Below, in pieces: positions 1-9,236 of a DNA stretch of 61,108 nucleotides. The translations under genes were made by a program, and so were the position numbers. Below the pieces are notes generated by a model, which ran no database searches, was not told where the DNA came from, and saw only the letters and a program-made list of their open reading frames with translations. Each line of letters opens with the position of its first letter. The first letter of the stretch is position 1. This stretch comes from Oscillospiraceae bacterium. Lineage in GTDB: Bacteria > Bacillota > Clostridia > Oscillospirales > Ruminococcaceae. The stretch spans positions 1-61,108 of the forward strand of contig CAADVD010000037.1 of assembly GCA_900752435.1 (NCBI GenBank), given 5' to 3'.

Positions 1-68
1 ACAAACCGCCCGGGCTGGGGCCCGAGATTTTAAAAACGGCCGAGCCTTAGTCATGGTGTACTTCACAG
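1..68. other. window edge downstream of feoB
   Basis: No gene can be called here. On the minus strand, just after the feoB stop, there is a short GC-rich inverted repeat (CGGGC-ccca-GCCCG) that may be part of a terminator. The start of a further small gene of the feo operon cannot be excluded because the window ends. Confidence 0.3.
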
Positions 69-2222
69 TCACATCAGGGCCGTACCTATATGCGCTGCAC
101 TCGCTATCAAAAAACACACCACCATGCCAATTCCAGTCGGTATCGCCATAGAAACTGCCGTCCACTTCCAACTTTTCGTCTCTTTCCAAATGGTCCAGCA
201 AGTTGTCGAACAAGGCCAATGAAACAGACAAAACAGCATCGTGCATACTGCCGTCACCCACGTCCATCCGTTGGCAACCAACAGCTCTTTTAACTGCGTC
301 AAACTCTCAAATTCCACAATACTGCCGCTTGCCATGTACGCCATAATGATAATCGGCACCACAATTTCATTTGCCGGAAACCCCAGAATAAACGCCAGCA
401 GAATCACACCGTCCATCCCCAGCAAACGCGCAAAGGGATCCAAAAATCCAGCACAATGCGCCAGCAAGCTCATATCGCCAATGGTGACATTCGCCATCAC
501 CCAAATCAAAATTCCCGCCGGCGCAGCCACCGCCGCCGCTCTGCCCAGTACAAATAACGTCCGATCCAGCAAACTGCGCACAATGACCTTTCCAATCTGC
601 GGCCGGCGATACGGCGGCAGCTCCAGCGTAAACGACGAGGGAACGCCCTTCAAAATCGTCTTAGACAATAGCCGGGAAACCCAAAACGTCATGAATACTC
701 CTAGTATAATCACACATATTAAAAACAAAGTGGATAATACTGACTGAAGCAACCCCGCCGCAGAACCAATCAAAAACATCGTGATAATGGCAATCAAGGT
801 AGGAAACCGCCCATTACAAGGCACAAAATTATTCGTCAAAATCGCAATCAACCGCTCTCTCGGCGAATCAATAATCCGACACCCCACAATACCGGCAGCG
901 TTGCACCCAAATCCCATACACATCGTCAACGCCTGCTTTCCACACGCACACGCTTTCTTAAAATAGTGATCCAAGTTGAACGCAATCCGCGGCAAATACC
1001 CGAAATCCTCCAACAGCGTAAACAGCGGAAAGAAAATCGCCATCGGCGGCAGCATGACAGACACCACCCAAGCCAGCACCCGATACATGCCCAGCACCAA
1101 AACACCGTGCAGCCATTCCGGCGCACCAACCCAATGGAAAAACTCCGTCAGCCGATCCTGTACCCAAAACAGCCCAGTCGCCAACAAATCGGAGGGCACA
1201 TTTGCACCTACAATGGTCAGCCAAAAAATCACCGCCAACAGCGCCAGCATAATCGGAATTCCCGTCCACCGATTGATCAGAAACCGGTCAATCTTCCGGT
1301 CGCGTGCATGACACCCAGCGCTTTCTTCAAATACCACATCCGCGCAAATCTCCTCCGCGCTCAGCACCATGCAGGCCACAATTTTATCCAAAAACTGTTC
1401 CTTCGTCATCCCTTGTTCCTGCAAACGGCCCCATGCCTGCTCCACCACGGAACGAATCTCTTCATCAGCCGCCAAATCTATCCCTAAATATTCCGCCATC
1501 GCCTGTAAAATGGACGCATCTCCATCCAACAACCGAAGCGCCGCCCAGCGTGCAGACAGCGGCTTGGTCAGCCTCGCCTGCACCAGCGGTTCCAACTGAG
1601 TCAGCACCTCCTCCACCGCCGCCAAATAGCGAATTCGGCGTGGTTTCGTCTTTTTTGTCCCATGCGTCAGCGCACACACCTGTTCCATCAGCGCATGCAA
1701 CCCCTTGCCGCTCCGCGCACTCGCGCCGACTACCGGCACGCCCAAATTTTCTTCCAGCTTTTTTAAATCAATCCGAATGTGCTTCTTCTTTGCCTCATCC
1801 ATCAGATTGACGCATACCACCACATGCGGGGTGATTTCTATGGTCTGCAGCACCAAATTCAAATTGCGCTCCAAGCAAGTGGCGTCGCACACCACCACCG
1901 CCGCATCCGCTCCGCCGAAACAGAGAAAGTCCCGTGCCACTTCCTCTTCTGCGGAATGCGCCATCAGCGAATACGTTCCGGGCAAATCAACAAACACATA
2001 ACTTTGCCCCTGATAGGTACATACACCCTGCGCATTGCTCACCGTTTTTCCCGGCCAGTTGCCAGTGTGCTGGTTCAGCCCCGTCAGCTCGTTGAAGACC
2101 GTGCTTTTCCCCACGTTCGGGTTGCCGGCCAACGCAATGACCCGATCTTCGGGCGTTTCTTTGTCAATATGTAATCCCTGATCGACAGCGCCTCTGCCGG
2201 TCGAATTGGCAGTCAAACCCAT
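69..2222 (-). CDS. feoB: ferrous iron transporter FeoB
   Basis: A 717-residue Fe(II) uptake permease of the cytoplasmic membrane with an N-terminal G-protein domain. The G1 loop GNPNVGKS lies at residues 33-40, followed by the DLPGTYSL G3 region, a G4-like NLMD and the G5-like SARSGKG. From about residue 325 onward come many hydrophobic segments, with the GFGCNAAGI and PCNGR gate-type motifs of the family. The ATG has a GGGGTGA Shine-Dalgarno four bases upstream. About 25 residues precede the usual first beta strand, slightly longer than many homologues. It lies 29 nt downstream of feoA, so the two are almost certainly co-transcribed. No feoC is visible in the window. Confidence 0.97.
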   Translation of the reverse strand: MGLTANSTGRGAVDQGLHIDKETPEDRVIALAGNPNVGKSTVFNELTGLNQHTGNWPGKTVSNAQGVCTYQGQSYVFVDLPGTYSLMAHSAEEEVARDFLCFGGADAAVVVCDATCLERNLNLVLQTIEITPHVVVCVNLMDEAKKKHIRIDLKKLEENLGVPVVGASARSGKGLHALMEQVCALTHGTKKTKPRRIRYLAAVEEVLTQLEPLVQARLTKPLSARWAALRLLDGDASILQAMAEYLGIDLAADEEIRSVVEQAWGRLQEQGMTKEQFLDKIVACMVLSAEEICADVVFEESAGCHARDRKIDRFLINRWTGIPIMLALLAVIFWLTIVGANVPSDLLATGLFWVQDRLTEFFHWVGAPEWLHGVLVLGMYRVLAWVVSVMLPPMAIFFPLFTLLEDFGYLPRIAFNLDHYFKKACACGKQALTMCMGFGCNAAGIVGCRIIDSPRERLIAILTNNFVPCNGRFPTLIAIITMFLIGSAAGLLQSVLSTLFLICVIILGVFMTFWVSRLLSKTILKGVPSSFTLELPPYRRPQIGKVIVRSLLDRTLFVLGRAAAVAAPAGILIWVMANVTIGDMSLLAHCAGFLDPFARLLGMDGVILLAFILGFPANEIVVPIIIMAYMASGSIVEFESLTQLKELLVANGWTWVTAVCTMLFCLFHWPCSTTCWTIWKETKSWKWTAVSMAIPTGIGMVVCFLIASAAHIGTALM

Positions 2223-2251
2223 TGCATCACCCCGTTTTATTGTATTGTTGT

Positions 2252-2491
2252 TTAGGCGTTCATGCGCACCAAAATATCACCGGAATCCTCATTGCGAAGC
2301 GCAATGGCCGCGCCGCGAATCCAAAAGGCAATCGGGTCGCCGCATGGACTTCGCTGCAAGCACTCCACGCGCGTTCCCTCAATGAGTCCAATGTCCTGCA
2401 AGCGGCGGCGCATCGTGCCGACGGAACGAATATCCGTCACACACCCGCTCTGCCCCTCACGCAGTGTATTCAAAGGAAAAATCGTATTCAT
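2252..2491 (-). CDS. feoA: FeoA SH3-like iron transport accessory protein
   Basis: A 79-residue cytosolic protein with the FeoA pattern: an N-terminal PLNTLREGQSG strand, then MRRRLQDIGLIEGT, and a closing DPIAFWIRGAAIALR segment. The family is thought to modulate FeoB GTPase or transport activity. An upstream in-frame extension to 2545 is possible. The ATG at 2491 is preferred because AAAGGAG lies about ten bases upstream and the length then matches the family. It sits directly upstream of feoB and just after the terminator of the spoIIA operon, so feoAB probably has its own promoter or depends on read-through. Confidence 0.93.
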   Translation of the reverse strand: MNTIFPLNTLREGQSGCVTDIRSVGTMRRRLQDIGLIEGTRVECLQRSPCGDPIAFWIRGAAIALRNEDSGDILVRMNA

Positions 2492-2539
2492 CTCTGTAAA
2501 ACTCCTTTTAAAACGACGGAGTAACCACTCCATTTCGTC

Positions 2540-2600
2540 CATCAAATAAAAAATAGCAGAGAACCTCCGATTCTCACGAACCTTTAGTTACTCTGCTATT
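2540..2600 (-). terminator. intrinsic terminator after sigF
   Basis: Ten-base-pair outer arms AATAGCAGAG/CTCTGCTATT enclose a second small hairpin (GAGAA...TTCTC). On the minus strand the 3' arm runs directly into a TTTTTTATTT tract. It separates sigF from feoA. Because the structure contains two alternative hairpins, an attenuator for feoAB is also possible. Confidence 0.7.
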
Positions 2601-2633
2601 ATCCTATTCAGACGTATGAAATTGGTGCACCCC

Positions 2634-2667
2634 AAATTTGCAATTTGCAATTTTCAATTTGCAATTT
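2634..2667. repeat. AATTTGCAA low-complexity intergenic repeat
   Basis: Three to four repeats of a CAATTTGCAATTT-type unit abut the sigF stop codon. Related stretches occur near 12549-12610, 41054-41076 and 48333-48345, always just outside genes. Confidence 0.6.
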
Positions 2668-3346
2668 ATTCCATCAGTTCCCCCCTCATCATCCCCAAAA
2701 TCTTCTTCTCCCTCCTCGACACCTGCACCTGCGTCATGCCCAGCACCTTTGCCGTTTCCACTTGCGTCTTTCCCTGAAAATACCGCAAAACAATCAAGCT
2801 CCGGTCTTTCGCCTCCAACCGTCCAAGCGCCTCCTTCAGCGACAGCCTGTCCGCAATCTGTTCCTCATGGCTTTCCGCCGGAATATCAAGCTGTCTTGTC
2901 TCACTGCTCTCATCGTCCTGTTCGGTCAGCGACACCGGCGGCGCACTCACATTGATGGCCTCCACAATTTCCTCTTCGCCCACCTGAAGCTCCGCCGCCA
3001 GCTCCGATACCGTCGGTTCCCGTCCGTTGGCCTTCATCAGCCGCTCCCGAGTCCGCGTCACCTTGAGCGACAGCTCCTTCAGCCCGCGGCTGACCTTCAG
3101 CGCACCGCCGTCACGGAACAACCGCTTAATCTCGCCCAGAATCACCGGCACCGCATACGTCGAAAACTGCACGCCGCGCTCCTCATCGAACGCGTCAATC
3201 GACTTAATCAGCCCCACGCATCCAGCGGAATACAAATCGTCGTACTCAATCCCTCTGCCCTGAAACCGCCTCACACACAAATGCACCAGCCCCAGATTCT
3301 GTTCCACGAACACATCGCGTTCTTCTTTTGTCTTAACCATTTGCAC
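2666..3346 (-). CDS. sigF: forespore sigma factor SigF (SpoIIAC)
   Basis: A 226-residue sigma-70 family protein. Region 2 is seen in NLGLVHLCVRRFQG, DLYSAGCVGLIKSIDAF and FSTYAVPVILGEIKR. Region 3 lies around residues 105-135, and the region 4 helix-turn-helix is TQVETAKVLGMTQVQVSRRE near the C-terminus. It directs the first forespore-specific transcription during sporulation and is held inactive by SpoIIAB. Its start overlaps the end of spoIIAB by 14 nt, implying translational coupling. Position as third gene of spoIIA identifies it as SigF rather than the related SigG or SigB. The exact start (first ATG or the one two codons later) is not decided. Confidence 0.95.
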   Translation of the reverse strand: MQMVKTKEERDVFVEQNLGLVHLCVRRFQGRGIEYDDLYSAGCVGLIKSIDAFDEERGVQFSTYAVPVILGEIKRLFRDGGALKVSRGLKELSLKVTRTRERLMKANGREPTVSELAAELQVGEEEIVEAINVSAPPVSLTEQDDESSETRQLDIPAESHEEQIADRLSLKEALGRLEAKDRSLIVLRYFQGKTQVETAKVLGMTQVQVSRREKKILGMMRGELME

Positions 3347-3776
3347 TGCGGGATTTCAGCTTTTTGACCATCACCACCGTCGTACCGCTCCCGACCTTGG
3401 AGGTGACCTTCACCTTGTCCATAAACGTCTGCATCACCGCAAACCCCAGCCCAGCGCGTTCCTCCTCGCGCGCTGTCGTAAACATCGGCTCCATTGCCTG
3501 CTTCACATCCGGAATACCGCAGCCTTTGTCGCGGATTTTTATGTACGCCGTTCCATTTTCCAGAATCCGCGCCGTGATGAACACCTTGCCCATCGTGTTG
3601 CGGTAGCCGTGCACGATAGAGTTTGTCACCGCCTCGCTCACCGCCGTCTTAATATCGGTAATTTCATCGACCGTCGGATCCAACTGCGTAAAAAAGCTTG
3701 CCACCGCCACACGCGCATAGCTCTCATTGGTCGATTTGCTCAAAAATGTAAGCTGTGCCTCATTGAGTATCTTCAT
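3333..3776 (-). CDS. spoIIAB: anti-sigma-F factor SpoIIAB
   Basis: A 147-residue GHKL-fold serine kinase that binds SigF and phosphorylates SpoIIAA. The N box EAVTNSIVHGY lies at residues 48-58, the G1 box DKGCGIPD at 83-90, and the G2 lid GLGFAVMQTF near 109-118. Length and motif spacing match the family. It lies 16 nt after spoIIAA and overlaps sigF, the classical spoIIAA-AB-AC order, so the three are made in fixed ratio. Confidence 0.96.
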   Translation of the reverse strand: MKILNEAQLTFLSKSTNESYARVAVASFFTQLDPTVDEITDIKTAVSEAVTNSIVHGYRNTMGKVFITARILENGTAYIKIRDKGCGIPDVKQAMEPMFTTAREEERAGLGFAVMQTFMDKVKVTSKVGSGTTVVMVKKLKSRSANG

Positions 3777-3792
3777 CGTTCAGTTCCCTCCT

Positions 3793-4095
3793 CTATTCAA
3801 TCACGGCCAGCTTGTCCAAACCGGCCAGCACCATCACCCGTTTGATGTGCGCGGACATGCCGGTGACGCGCAGCTCGCCGCCCAAGCTCTGCATAAGCTT
3901 ATACCGCCCCATCACCAGCCCAATGCCGCTGGAATCCATAAACGTCACGCCACGGAAATCCAGCCACAGCTCCTTCGGACAGAGCTGTTCGGTCTCCATA
4001 TCGATTTCCTCCCGCATCCTGCGGGCGTTGTGATGGTCAATATCCCCGTTCAAATGCGCCCAAAGCGCACCATCTTTCTGTTCCATCTGAACCAA
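3793..4095 (-). CDS. spoIIAA: anti-anti-sigma factor SpoIIAA
   Basis: A 100-residue STAS-domain protein. The MDSSGIG motif at residues 53-59 carries the serine that SpoIIAB phosphorylates and SpoIIE dephosphorylates to release SigF. A TTG start is chosen because AGGGGGA lies about six bases upstream; an ATG three codons later is the alternative. A sequence resembling a sigma-H -35 element (AGGAATA near 4184-4190) lies upstream on the same strand, as expected for this operon, but no convincing sigma-H -10 was found. Confidence 0.95.
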   Translation of the reverse strand: MVQMEQKDGALWAHLNGDIDHHNARRMREEIDMETEQLCPKELWLDFRGVTFMDSSGIGLVMGRYKLMQSLGGELRVTGMSAHIKRVMVLAGLDKLAVIE

Positions 4096-4118
4096 TGCAA
4101 TTCCCCCTAAACGCCAAA

Positions 4119-4156
4119 AGGCGGCTTCTTATAACGTTCATTATAAGAAGCCGCCT
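4119..4156 (-). terminator. perfect 16-bp hairpin between folC and spoIIAA
   Basis: Arms AGGCGGCTTCTTATAA and their exact complement enclose a six-base loop. It lies just after folC on the minus strand and is followed by a short TTTT. It most likely ends the folC transcript. It sits immediately upstream of the spoIIAA ribosome binding site, so a leader role is also possible. Confidence 0.65.
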
Positions 4157-4204
4157 ATAAAAATTTTGTCAAAACCGCGTTCGTATTCCTACGCTATAAA
4201 AAAT

Positions 4205-5497
4205 TTACAATTTCTCCGTTCCCAATTCTTCCAATACAATCTCACGCATCGGCCCTGCCATAAAAAACGAACCGCACACAATCAGCAAATCCTCCGTATT
4301 CAACTCCGCATACGCTTTCCGAAACGCCTCGCGCTGGTCATGCACAAACTCCACCCGTTCGCAGTATCCGGCCGCACATTTCGCCAATTCCTCACACCCC
4401 AGCGCCCTGGGGTTGTCCACCGGCACGCAAATCAAATGCGCCGCCCGTCCGGCAATCTGCGCCACGGAATGCGCGTAATCCTTATCCGCCAGCATCCCCA
4501 TAATCGCCACAATCCTGCCGCCCGAAAAGCCATCCAGCGTCTTCGCCAGCGCCGCCGCGCCCTCCAAGTTGTGCGCACCATCCACAACCACCGCCGGAGC
4601 ACGATGCAGCACCTCAAACCGCGCCGGAAACGACGCTTCCGCAATGCCTGCTTCCACACAATCCTGCGGAATGTCGAATCCCTGCGCACGCACCTGCTTC
4701 ATGACTTCAATCACATTCACCGCGTTGAAAATCTGATGCTCACCCACCAGCTTGGTCGTATACTCACGCCCCTCATACACAAACCGGTTGCCTGCAATGC
4801 CGCATTCCAGAATCTCCACCGCATTCGGATTTGCCTGCACAAACGTGGCGTTCTCCTGCGCACACTTTTCCAAAAACACCGCCACGGCATCCAAATCCTG
4901 CTTTGGATAGCACACACATACGCCGCCCTGCTTGATGACGCCAGCCTTTTCGCGCGCAATCTGTTCCACCGTATCGCCCAGAATGTGCACATGATCCAGC
5001 GAAATTGAGCACAGCACCGCCGCCATCGGCGTGCGAATCACATTGGTCGCGTCATAATTGCCGCCCAAACCGACCTCCAAGCACACCACGTCGCACCGCT
5101 TCTCATAAAACCACAAAAACGCCAGCGCCGTAATCGCTTCAAATTCCGTAATCTGCACGCCCTGCTCCTTGAGCGCATCAATCTCCGCCTTCACTCGCTG
5201 GGCATAATCTGCAAATTCCTGTTCCCCAATCATCACGCCGTCAATTTGAAACCGTTCACGAAAATCCACCACAAACGGCGACGTATACATGCCGCACCGG
5301 TATCCGGCGCGCGTCAAAATCCGCGTGCACATCGCCGCCGTCGAACCCTTTCCGTTGGTTCCGGCGATGTGAATGAATTTGAGCTGATCCTGCGGATTAT
5401 GAAGCCGCTCCAACAGCATCCGAATGCGTTCCAATCCCAGCACCATGCCAAACTTTTCAAACGAATGAATGTAGTTCAACGCCTGTTCATACGTCAT
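4205..5497 (-). CDS. folC: folylpolyglutamate / dihydrofolate synthase
   Basis: A 430-residue Mur-ligase-type ATPase that adds glutamates to folates, and in bacteria often also makes dihydrofolate. The ATP loop GTNGKGST is at residues 46-53, followed by TSPFVVDFRERF, the LEVGLGGNYDATN segment and SLDHVHILGDT. A VVDGAHNLEGA motif begins the C-terminal domain. The start at 5497 is preferred over an upstream in-frame start at 5557, because a GGAGG sequence lies upstream and the MTYEQALNYIHS beginning matches the family. It is flanked by hairpins on both sides and so is probably a single-gene unit. Confidence 0.95.
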   Translation of the reverse strand: MTYEQALNYIHSFEKFGMVLGLERIRMLLERLHNPQDQLKFIHIAGTNGKGSTAAMCTRILTRAGYRCGMYTSPFVVDFRERFQIDGVMIGEQEFADYAQRVKAEIDALKEQGVQITEFEAITALAFLWFYEKRCDVVCLEVGLGGNYDATNVIRTPMAAVLCSISLDHVHILGDTVEQIAREKAGVIKQGGVCVCYPKQDLDAVAVFLEKCAQENATFVQANPNAVEILECGIAGNRFVYEGREYTTKLVGEHQIFNAVNVIEVMKQVRAQGFDIPQDCVEAGIAEASFPARFEVLHRAPAVVVDGAHNLEGAAALAKTLDGFSGGRIVAIMGMLADKDYAHSVAQIAGRAAHLICVPVDNPRALGCEELAKCAAGYCERVEFVHDQREAFRKAYAELNTEDLLIVCGSFFMAGPMREIVLEELGTEKL

Positions 5498-5527
5498 ACC
5501 CTCAAAAACCTCCGTCCTAATTTTCAC

Positions 5528-5565
5528 AAAACAACAGGCGGGGAAATCCCCGCCCATTTTTGTTG
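5528..5565. terminator. bidirectional terminator between the zinc-ribbon gene and folC
   Basis: GGCGGGG-aaat-CCCCGCC is flanked by an A/C-rich tract on the left and TTTTTGTTGTTT on the right, so it could work on either strand. Only minus-strand genes adjoin it. It would end the zinc-ribbon gene transcript. Confidence 0.7.
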
Positions 5566-5568
5566 TTT

Positions 5569-6534
5569 CTACTCTGCCCGCTGGGCATAAATGACCTTGC
5601 CGCTCCAGTCGTCAAAATTATCATAATAATCGTCATAATCATCAAAATAGCCATAAGGATACGAATGGTAGTCATCCTCCGCAATCTCATCAAACGCAAT
5701 GAACCAAACGATGGTCATAAAAACAGCAATCAACAATCCGATCACACCAGTAATCAACCCGGCAATCCCAAATCCCTTGCTTTTGCATTTGTTCAAATGT
5801 ATGATCCCCAATCCCCCGGCGGCTACCGCCAGCAAAAGCGGTAAAAACGGAACCCAGAAAAATACCAGCGACGCAATACCAAAAATCAGCGACAAAATGC
5901 CCATCACCTTATTTTCCTGCGGCTGTGGCTGATAATTGTTCGGATTTTGCGGGGTGTAGGGGTTGTTCTGGTATCCGTTCGGATTGCTTCCCTGCCAGCC
6001 ATTTTGCGGCGGCGCTTGATGGGACGGCGCTTGGTTGTACGGTGGCTGCTGTCCATACCCATTCTGCGGTGCAGACCCGACGCTATGCCAACCACCCTGC
6101 GGTGCGTTGTTCCAACCGTTTCCATTCTGCGGCGGAACCTGCTGATACCCATTCGGCTGTCCCTGCGGCGCTGCCGGTGGTTCCATATGTACGCCCGAAC
6201 CCGGTCTTGGCTGTTTGTCAATCTCCGGTGTGGCCGGTGTAAATTCCGTCTTCGGCGGCTGTCTGCCCTCAAGGGACCCCGCCGGTTTCGATGCTTCCGG
6301 CTTTCCCGCAGCCGCAGCGCCGACCTCCGGTGCACCAGCCTCCGGCGCATTTGCCTTCGCGCCAGCGCCCACTTCCGGTGAATTCACCTCCGGTGTTGCG
6401 GCCGTCTGTGCGCTCAAATCCGGCTCGCTCACCGGCGTCTGCGGCACAGACGTATCCGGCAGCTTGCTTCCGCAATTGGTGCAGTACAGCATGTTTTCTT
6501 CGCAGGCATTTCCGCAGTTTAAACAGTACTTCAT
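5569..6534 (-). CDS. zinc-ribbon, Pro/Gln/Asn-rich DUF4190-type membrane protein
   Basis: A 321-residue protein with three parts. Residues 1-25 form a CLNCGN...CTNCGS zinc ribbon. A long low-complexity linker follows, first Ala/Gly/Glu/Pro-rich and then rich in NGYQQ- and PPQNG-type repeats. The last third, from about residue 210, holds two hydrophobic helices around a KCKSKGFGIAGLITG loop, typical of DUF4190. The C-terminal tail is very rich in Asp and Tyr. No enzymatic motif is seen. Such proteins are common in Clostridia near housekeeping genes, and the role is unknown. It lies between valS and folC, all on the same strand. Confidence 0.85.
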   Translation of the reverse strand: MKYCLNCGNACEENMLYCTNCGSKLPDTSVPQTPVSEPDLSAQTAATPEVNSPEVGAGAKANAPEAGAPEVGAAAAGKPEASKPAGSLEGRQPPKTEFTPATPEIDKQPRPGSGVHMEPPAAPQGQPNGYQQVPPQNGNGWNNAPQGGWHSVGSAPQNGYGQQPPYNQAPSHQAPPQNGWQGSNPNGYQNNPYTPQNPNNYQPQPQENKVMGILSLIFGIASLVFFWVPFLPLLLAVAAGGLGIIHLNKCKSKGFGIAGLITGVIGLLIAVFMTIVWFIAFDEIAEDDYHSYPYGYFDDYDDYYDNFDDWSGKVIYAQRAE

Positions 6535-6560
6535 GGTAAATCCTCCCTTGTCTTCTATGT

Positions 6561-9179
6561 TTATAACGTTTGAATGCTTTCCAGCACTTTGACTAACTTT
6601 TCTTCCGCCTTGGCGAGCTTTTCGCGTTCAGCGTTGACGACCTGTTCCGGCGCTTTGGAGACAAACTTTTCATTGGCCAGCTTGCTCTTAAACCGCTGAA
6701 TCTCTTTTTCACAGTTTTCTTTTTCTTTGTTCAGCCGCGCCAATTCCTTGTCACGGTCAATCAAATCGCCCATCGGAATCAGGATGCGCGCCGTATTGGT
6801 GACCACCTGCATCGCGTTCTCCACCGCAAATTCCGCACCAACCAGCACTTCAGAAGCCGAAGCCAGCCGTTCAAAAAAGGCCTTGCCCTGCTCAAAAATC
6901 GCCGGTGTCTGCGTTTCAATGTACACCGTTGCTTTCCGGCTCGGCGGAATGTTTTTCTCTGCTCTAGCGTTGCGGATGCCCTTAATCGCGTCCATGAGCT
7001 TTTCAAACTCTTTCTCTTCTTCCGCGAAGTTGAGCGCCTCGTCATACACCGGCCATTTGGCAATCATAATGGATTCGCAGTCGTTCGGAACCGCCTGCCA
7101 AATCTCCTCCGTAATGAACGGCATAAACGGATGGAGCAGCTTCAGCGCCGTTGCCATCACATAGGTCAGCACCTTCTGTGCGTTCAGCGCCGTTTCGCCG
7201 CCAGCCGCCATTCTCGACTTGGTCAATTCAATGTACCAGTCGCACAGCACATCCCAAATAAAGTCGCAAATCTTCGACACCGCCATACCCAAATCGTAAT
7301 GGTCGATGTGATCCGTCACCTCTTTGACCAGGTTGTTGAGCTTGGATAAAATCCATTTGTCCTCGATGGTAAAGCTGTCCGGCAGAGAAATCCCAGTAAT
7401 CTCCTCCGACAGATTCATCAAAATGAAGCGGTTGGCATTCCACAGCTTGTTGGCGAAGTTTCTGGCCGCTTTCACCTTGTCTTCCGAATAACGCATGTCG
7501 TTGCCTGCACTGTTGCCGGAAGCCAGCATATACCGCAGTGCGTCCGCACCGTATTCCTCGATGACCAACAGCGGATCAATGCCGTTGCCCAGCGACTTCG
7601 ACATTTTCCGTCCCTGCTCGTCGCGCACCAGACCGTGAATCAACACCGTATCAAACGGCGCTTTGCCGGTCTGCTCCAAGCCGGAGAACATCATGCGCAT
7701 GACCCAGAACGGAATGATGTCATAGCCCGTCACCAACGTATTCGTCGGATAGAAGTACTTCAAGTCCTCCGTCTCATTCGGCCATCCCAACGTGGAAAAC
7801 GGCCACAGCGCCGAAGAAAACCACGTATCCAGCGTATCCTCGTCCTGCGTCAAATGCGTACAGCCGCATTTTGGACATACCTGCGGCACTTCCTTGCTCA
7901 CGACAATCTCACCGCACGCATCGCAGTAGTAGGCCGGAATCCGATGTCCCCACCAAAGCTGTCTGGAAATGCACCAGTCACGGATGTTTTCCAGCCAGTG
8001 GAAATACACCTTTTCAAACCGCTGAGGCACGAATTTGGTTTCACCGTTTTTCACCGCGTCAATGGCCGGTTTCGCCAGCGGTTCCATCTTGACAAACCAC
8101 TGTTTGGACACACGCGGTTCAATGGTGGTCTTACAGCGGTAGCAGGTACCAACGTTGTGCTCGTGATCCTCCACCTTAACCAAAAAGCCCTGCTCATCCA
8201 GATCCTTGACAATCGCCTTGCGCGCCTCATAGCGCTCCATTCCGGCATACTTGCCGCCGTTTTCGTTGATGTGCGCGTCCTCTGTCATCACATTGATGAC
8301 CTCCAAATTGTGGCGCAGACCAACCTCAAAGTCATTCGGGTCATGTGCCGGTGTAATTTTCACCACGCCCGTACCAAATTCGATGTCCACATAATCGTCC
8401 GCCACAATCGGAATTTCCCGTCCGACCAACGGCAGAATCAGCGTTTTGCCGACCAAATGCTGGTAACGTTCGTCATTCGGGTTGACGGCTACCGCGGTAT
8501 CGCCGAGCAAGGTTTCCGGACGCGTGGTCGCCAATTCCAAATAGCCCGAACCATCCTTGAGCGGATAGCGCAGATGCCAGAAGTGACCGGCCTGATCCTC
8601 GTATTCCACCTCCGCGTCGGAAATGGTGGTCAAACAGTGCGGACACCAGTTGACCATGCGTTCACCGCGGTAAATCAAGCCCTTTTCATACAGCTTGACA
8701 AACACTTCCCGTACCGCCTGCGAACAGCCCTCATCCAATGTAAAGCGCTCTCTCGACCAGTCGCAGGACGAGCCCAGCTTCTTCAATTGGCCGATGATGT
8801 GACCACCGTACTGCTCTTTCCACGCCCATGCGCGTTTCAAAAAGCCCTCGCGGCCCAAGTCCTCTTTGCTCAAGCCCTCTTCGCGCATCGCTTCGACAAT
8901 TTTCGCCTCTGTCGCAATGGAAGCGTGGTCGGTACCCGGCACCCACAGCGCCGCATACCCCTGCATGCGCTTGGTGCGAATCAAAATGTCCTGCAGCGTC
9001 TCGTCCAGCGCATGGCCCATGTGAAGCTTACCGGTGATGTTCGGCGGTGGAATCACGATGGTATACGGTGTTTTCTGCGGATCGCGCTCCGCTTTAAAAT
9101 AATCGTGCGCCATCCAGAATTGATAAATTTTATCCTCAAATTCTTTCGGGGAATATACTTTTTGTAATTCTTTCTTCAT
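6561..9179 (-). CDS. valS: valyl-tRNA synthetase
   Basis: An 872-residue class I aminoacyl-tRNA synthetase. The HIGH-type motif HMGH is at residues 53-56 after PPPNITGKL. The KMSKS loop is present (GRKMSKSLGNGIDP), as is a large CP1 editing domain. Two cysteine groups (GTCYRCK, and CDACGE with CPKCGC) suggest zinc binding. The last about 65 residues are a Lys/Glu-rich coiled-coil arm. The ATG at 9179 is chosen because GGGAGGA lies four bases upstream; the open frame continues to 9230. A promoter is visible upstream. No T-box specifier or TGG-ACC-type antiterminator motif was found in the roughly 50-nt leader, which is unusual for this gene in Firmicutes. Confidence 0.97.
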   Translation of the reverse strand: MKKELQKVYSPKEFEDKIYQFWMAHDYFKAERDPQKTPYTIVIPPPNITGKLHMGHALDETLQDILIRTKRMQGYAALWVPGTDHASIATEAKIVEAMREEGLSKEDLGREGFLKRAWAWKEQYGGHIIGQLKKLGSSCDWSRERFTLDEGCSQAVREVFVKLYEKGLIYRGERMVNWCPHCLTTISDAEVEYEDQAGHFWHLRYPLKDGSGYLELATTRPETLLGDTAVAVNPNDERYQHLVGKTLILPLVGREIPIVADDYVDIEFGTGVVKITPAHDPNDFEVGLRHNLEVINVMTEDAHINENGGKYAGMERYEARKAIVKDLDEQGFLVKVEDHEHNVGTCYRCKTTIEPRVSKQWFVKMEPLAKPAIDAVKNGETKFVPQRFEKVYFHWLENIRDWCISRQLWWGHRIPAYYCDACGEIVVSKEVPQVCPKCGCTHLTQDEDTLDTWFSSALWPFSTLGWPNETEDLKYFYPTNTLVTGYDIIPFWVMRMMFSGLEQTGKAPFDTVLIHGLVRDEQGRKMSKSLGNGIDPLLVIEEYGADALRYMLASGNSAGNDMRYSEDKVKAARNFANKLWNANRFILMNLSEEITGISLPDSFTIEDKWILSKLNNLVKEVTDHIDHYDLGMAVSKICDFIWDVLCDWYIELTKSRMAAGGETALNAQKVLTYVMATALKLLHPFMPFITEEIWQAVPNDCESIMIAKWPVYDEALNFAEEEKEFEKLMDAIKGIRNARAEKNIPPSRKATVYIETQTPAIFEQGKAFFERLASASEVLVGAEFAVENAMQVVTNTARILIPMGDLIDRDKELARLNKEKENCEKEIQRFKSKLANEKFVSKAPEQVVNAEREKLAKAEEKLVKVLESIQTL

Positions 9180-9236
9180 AATATCCTCCCAGTATAATAT
9201 CATCGGAGCAAACTTCCGACAATTTGTCAATTATTT

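Noticed and set aside
4119..4156. Promoter inside the spoIIA hairpin (TATAAT in the stem with TTGACA upstream)
   Set aside because: The spacing would be about 21 nt, too long for a sigma-A promoter, and spoIIA is expected to use sigma-H.
7635..9167. A 510-codon plus-strand frame opposite valS
   Set aside because: Antisense shadow of valS, with the His/Arg-rich composition typical of such shadows.
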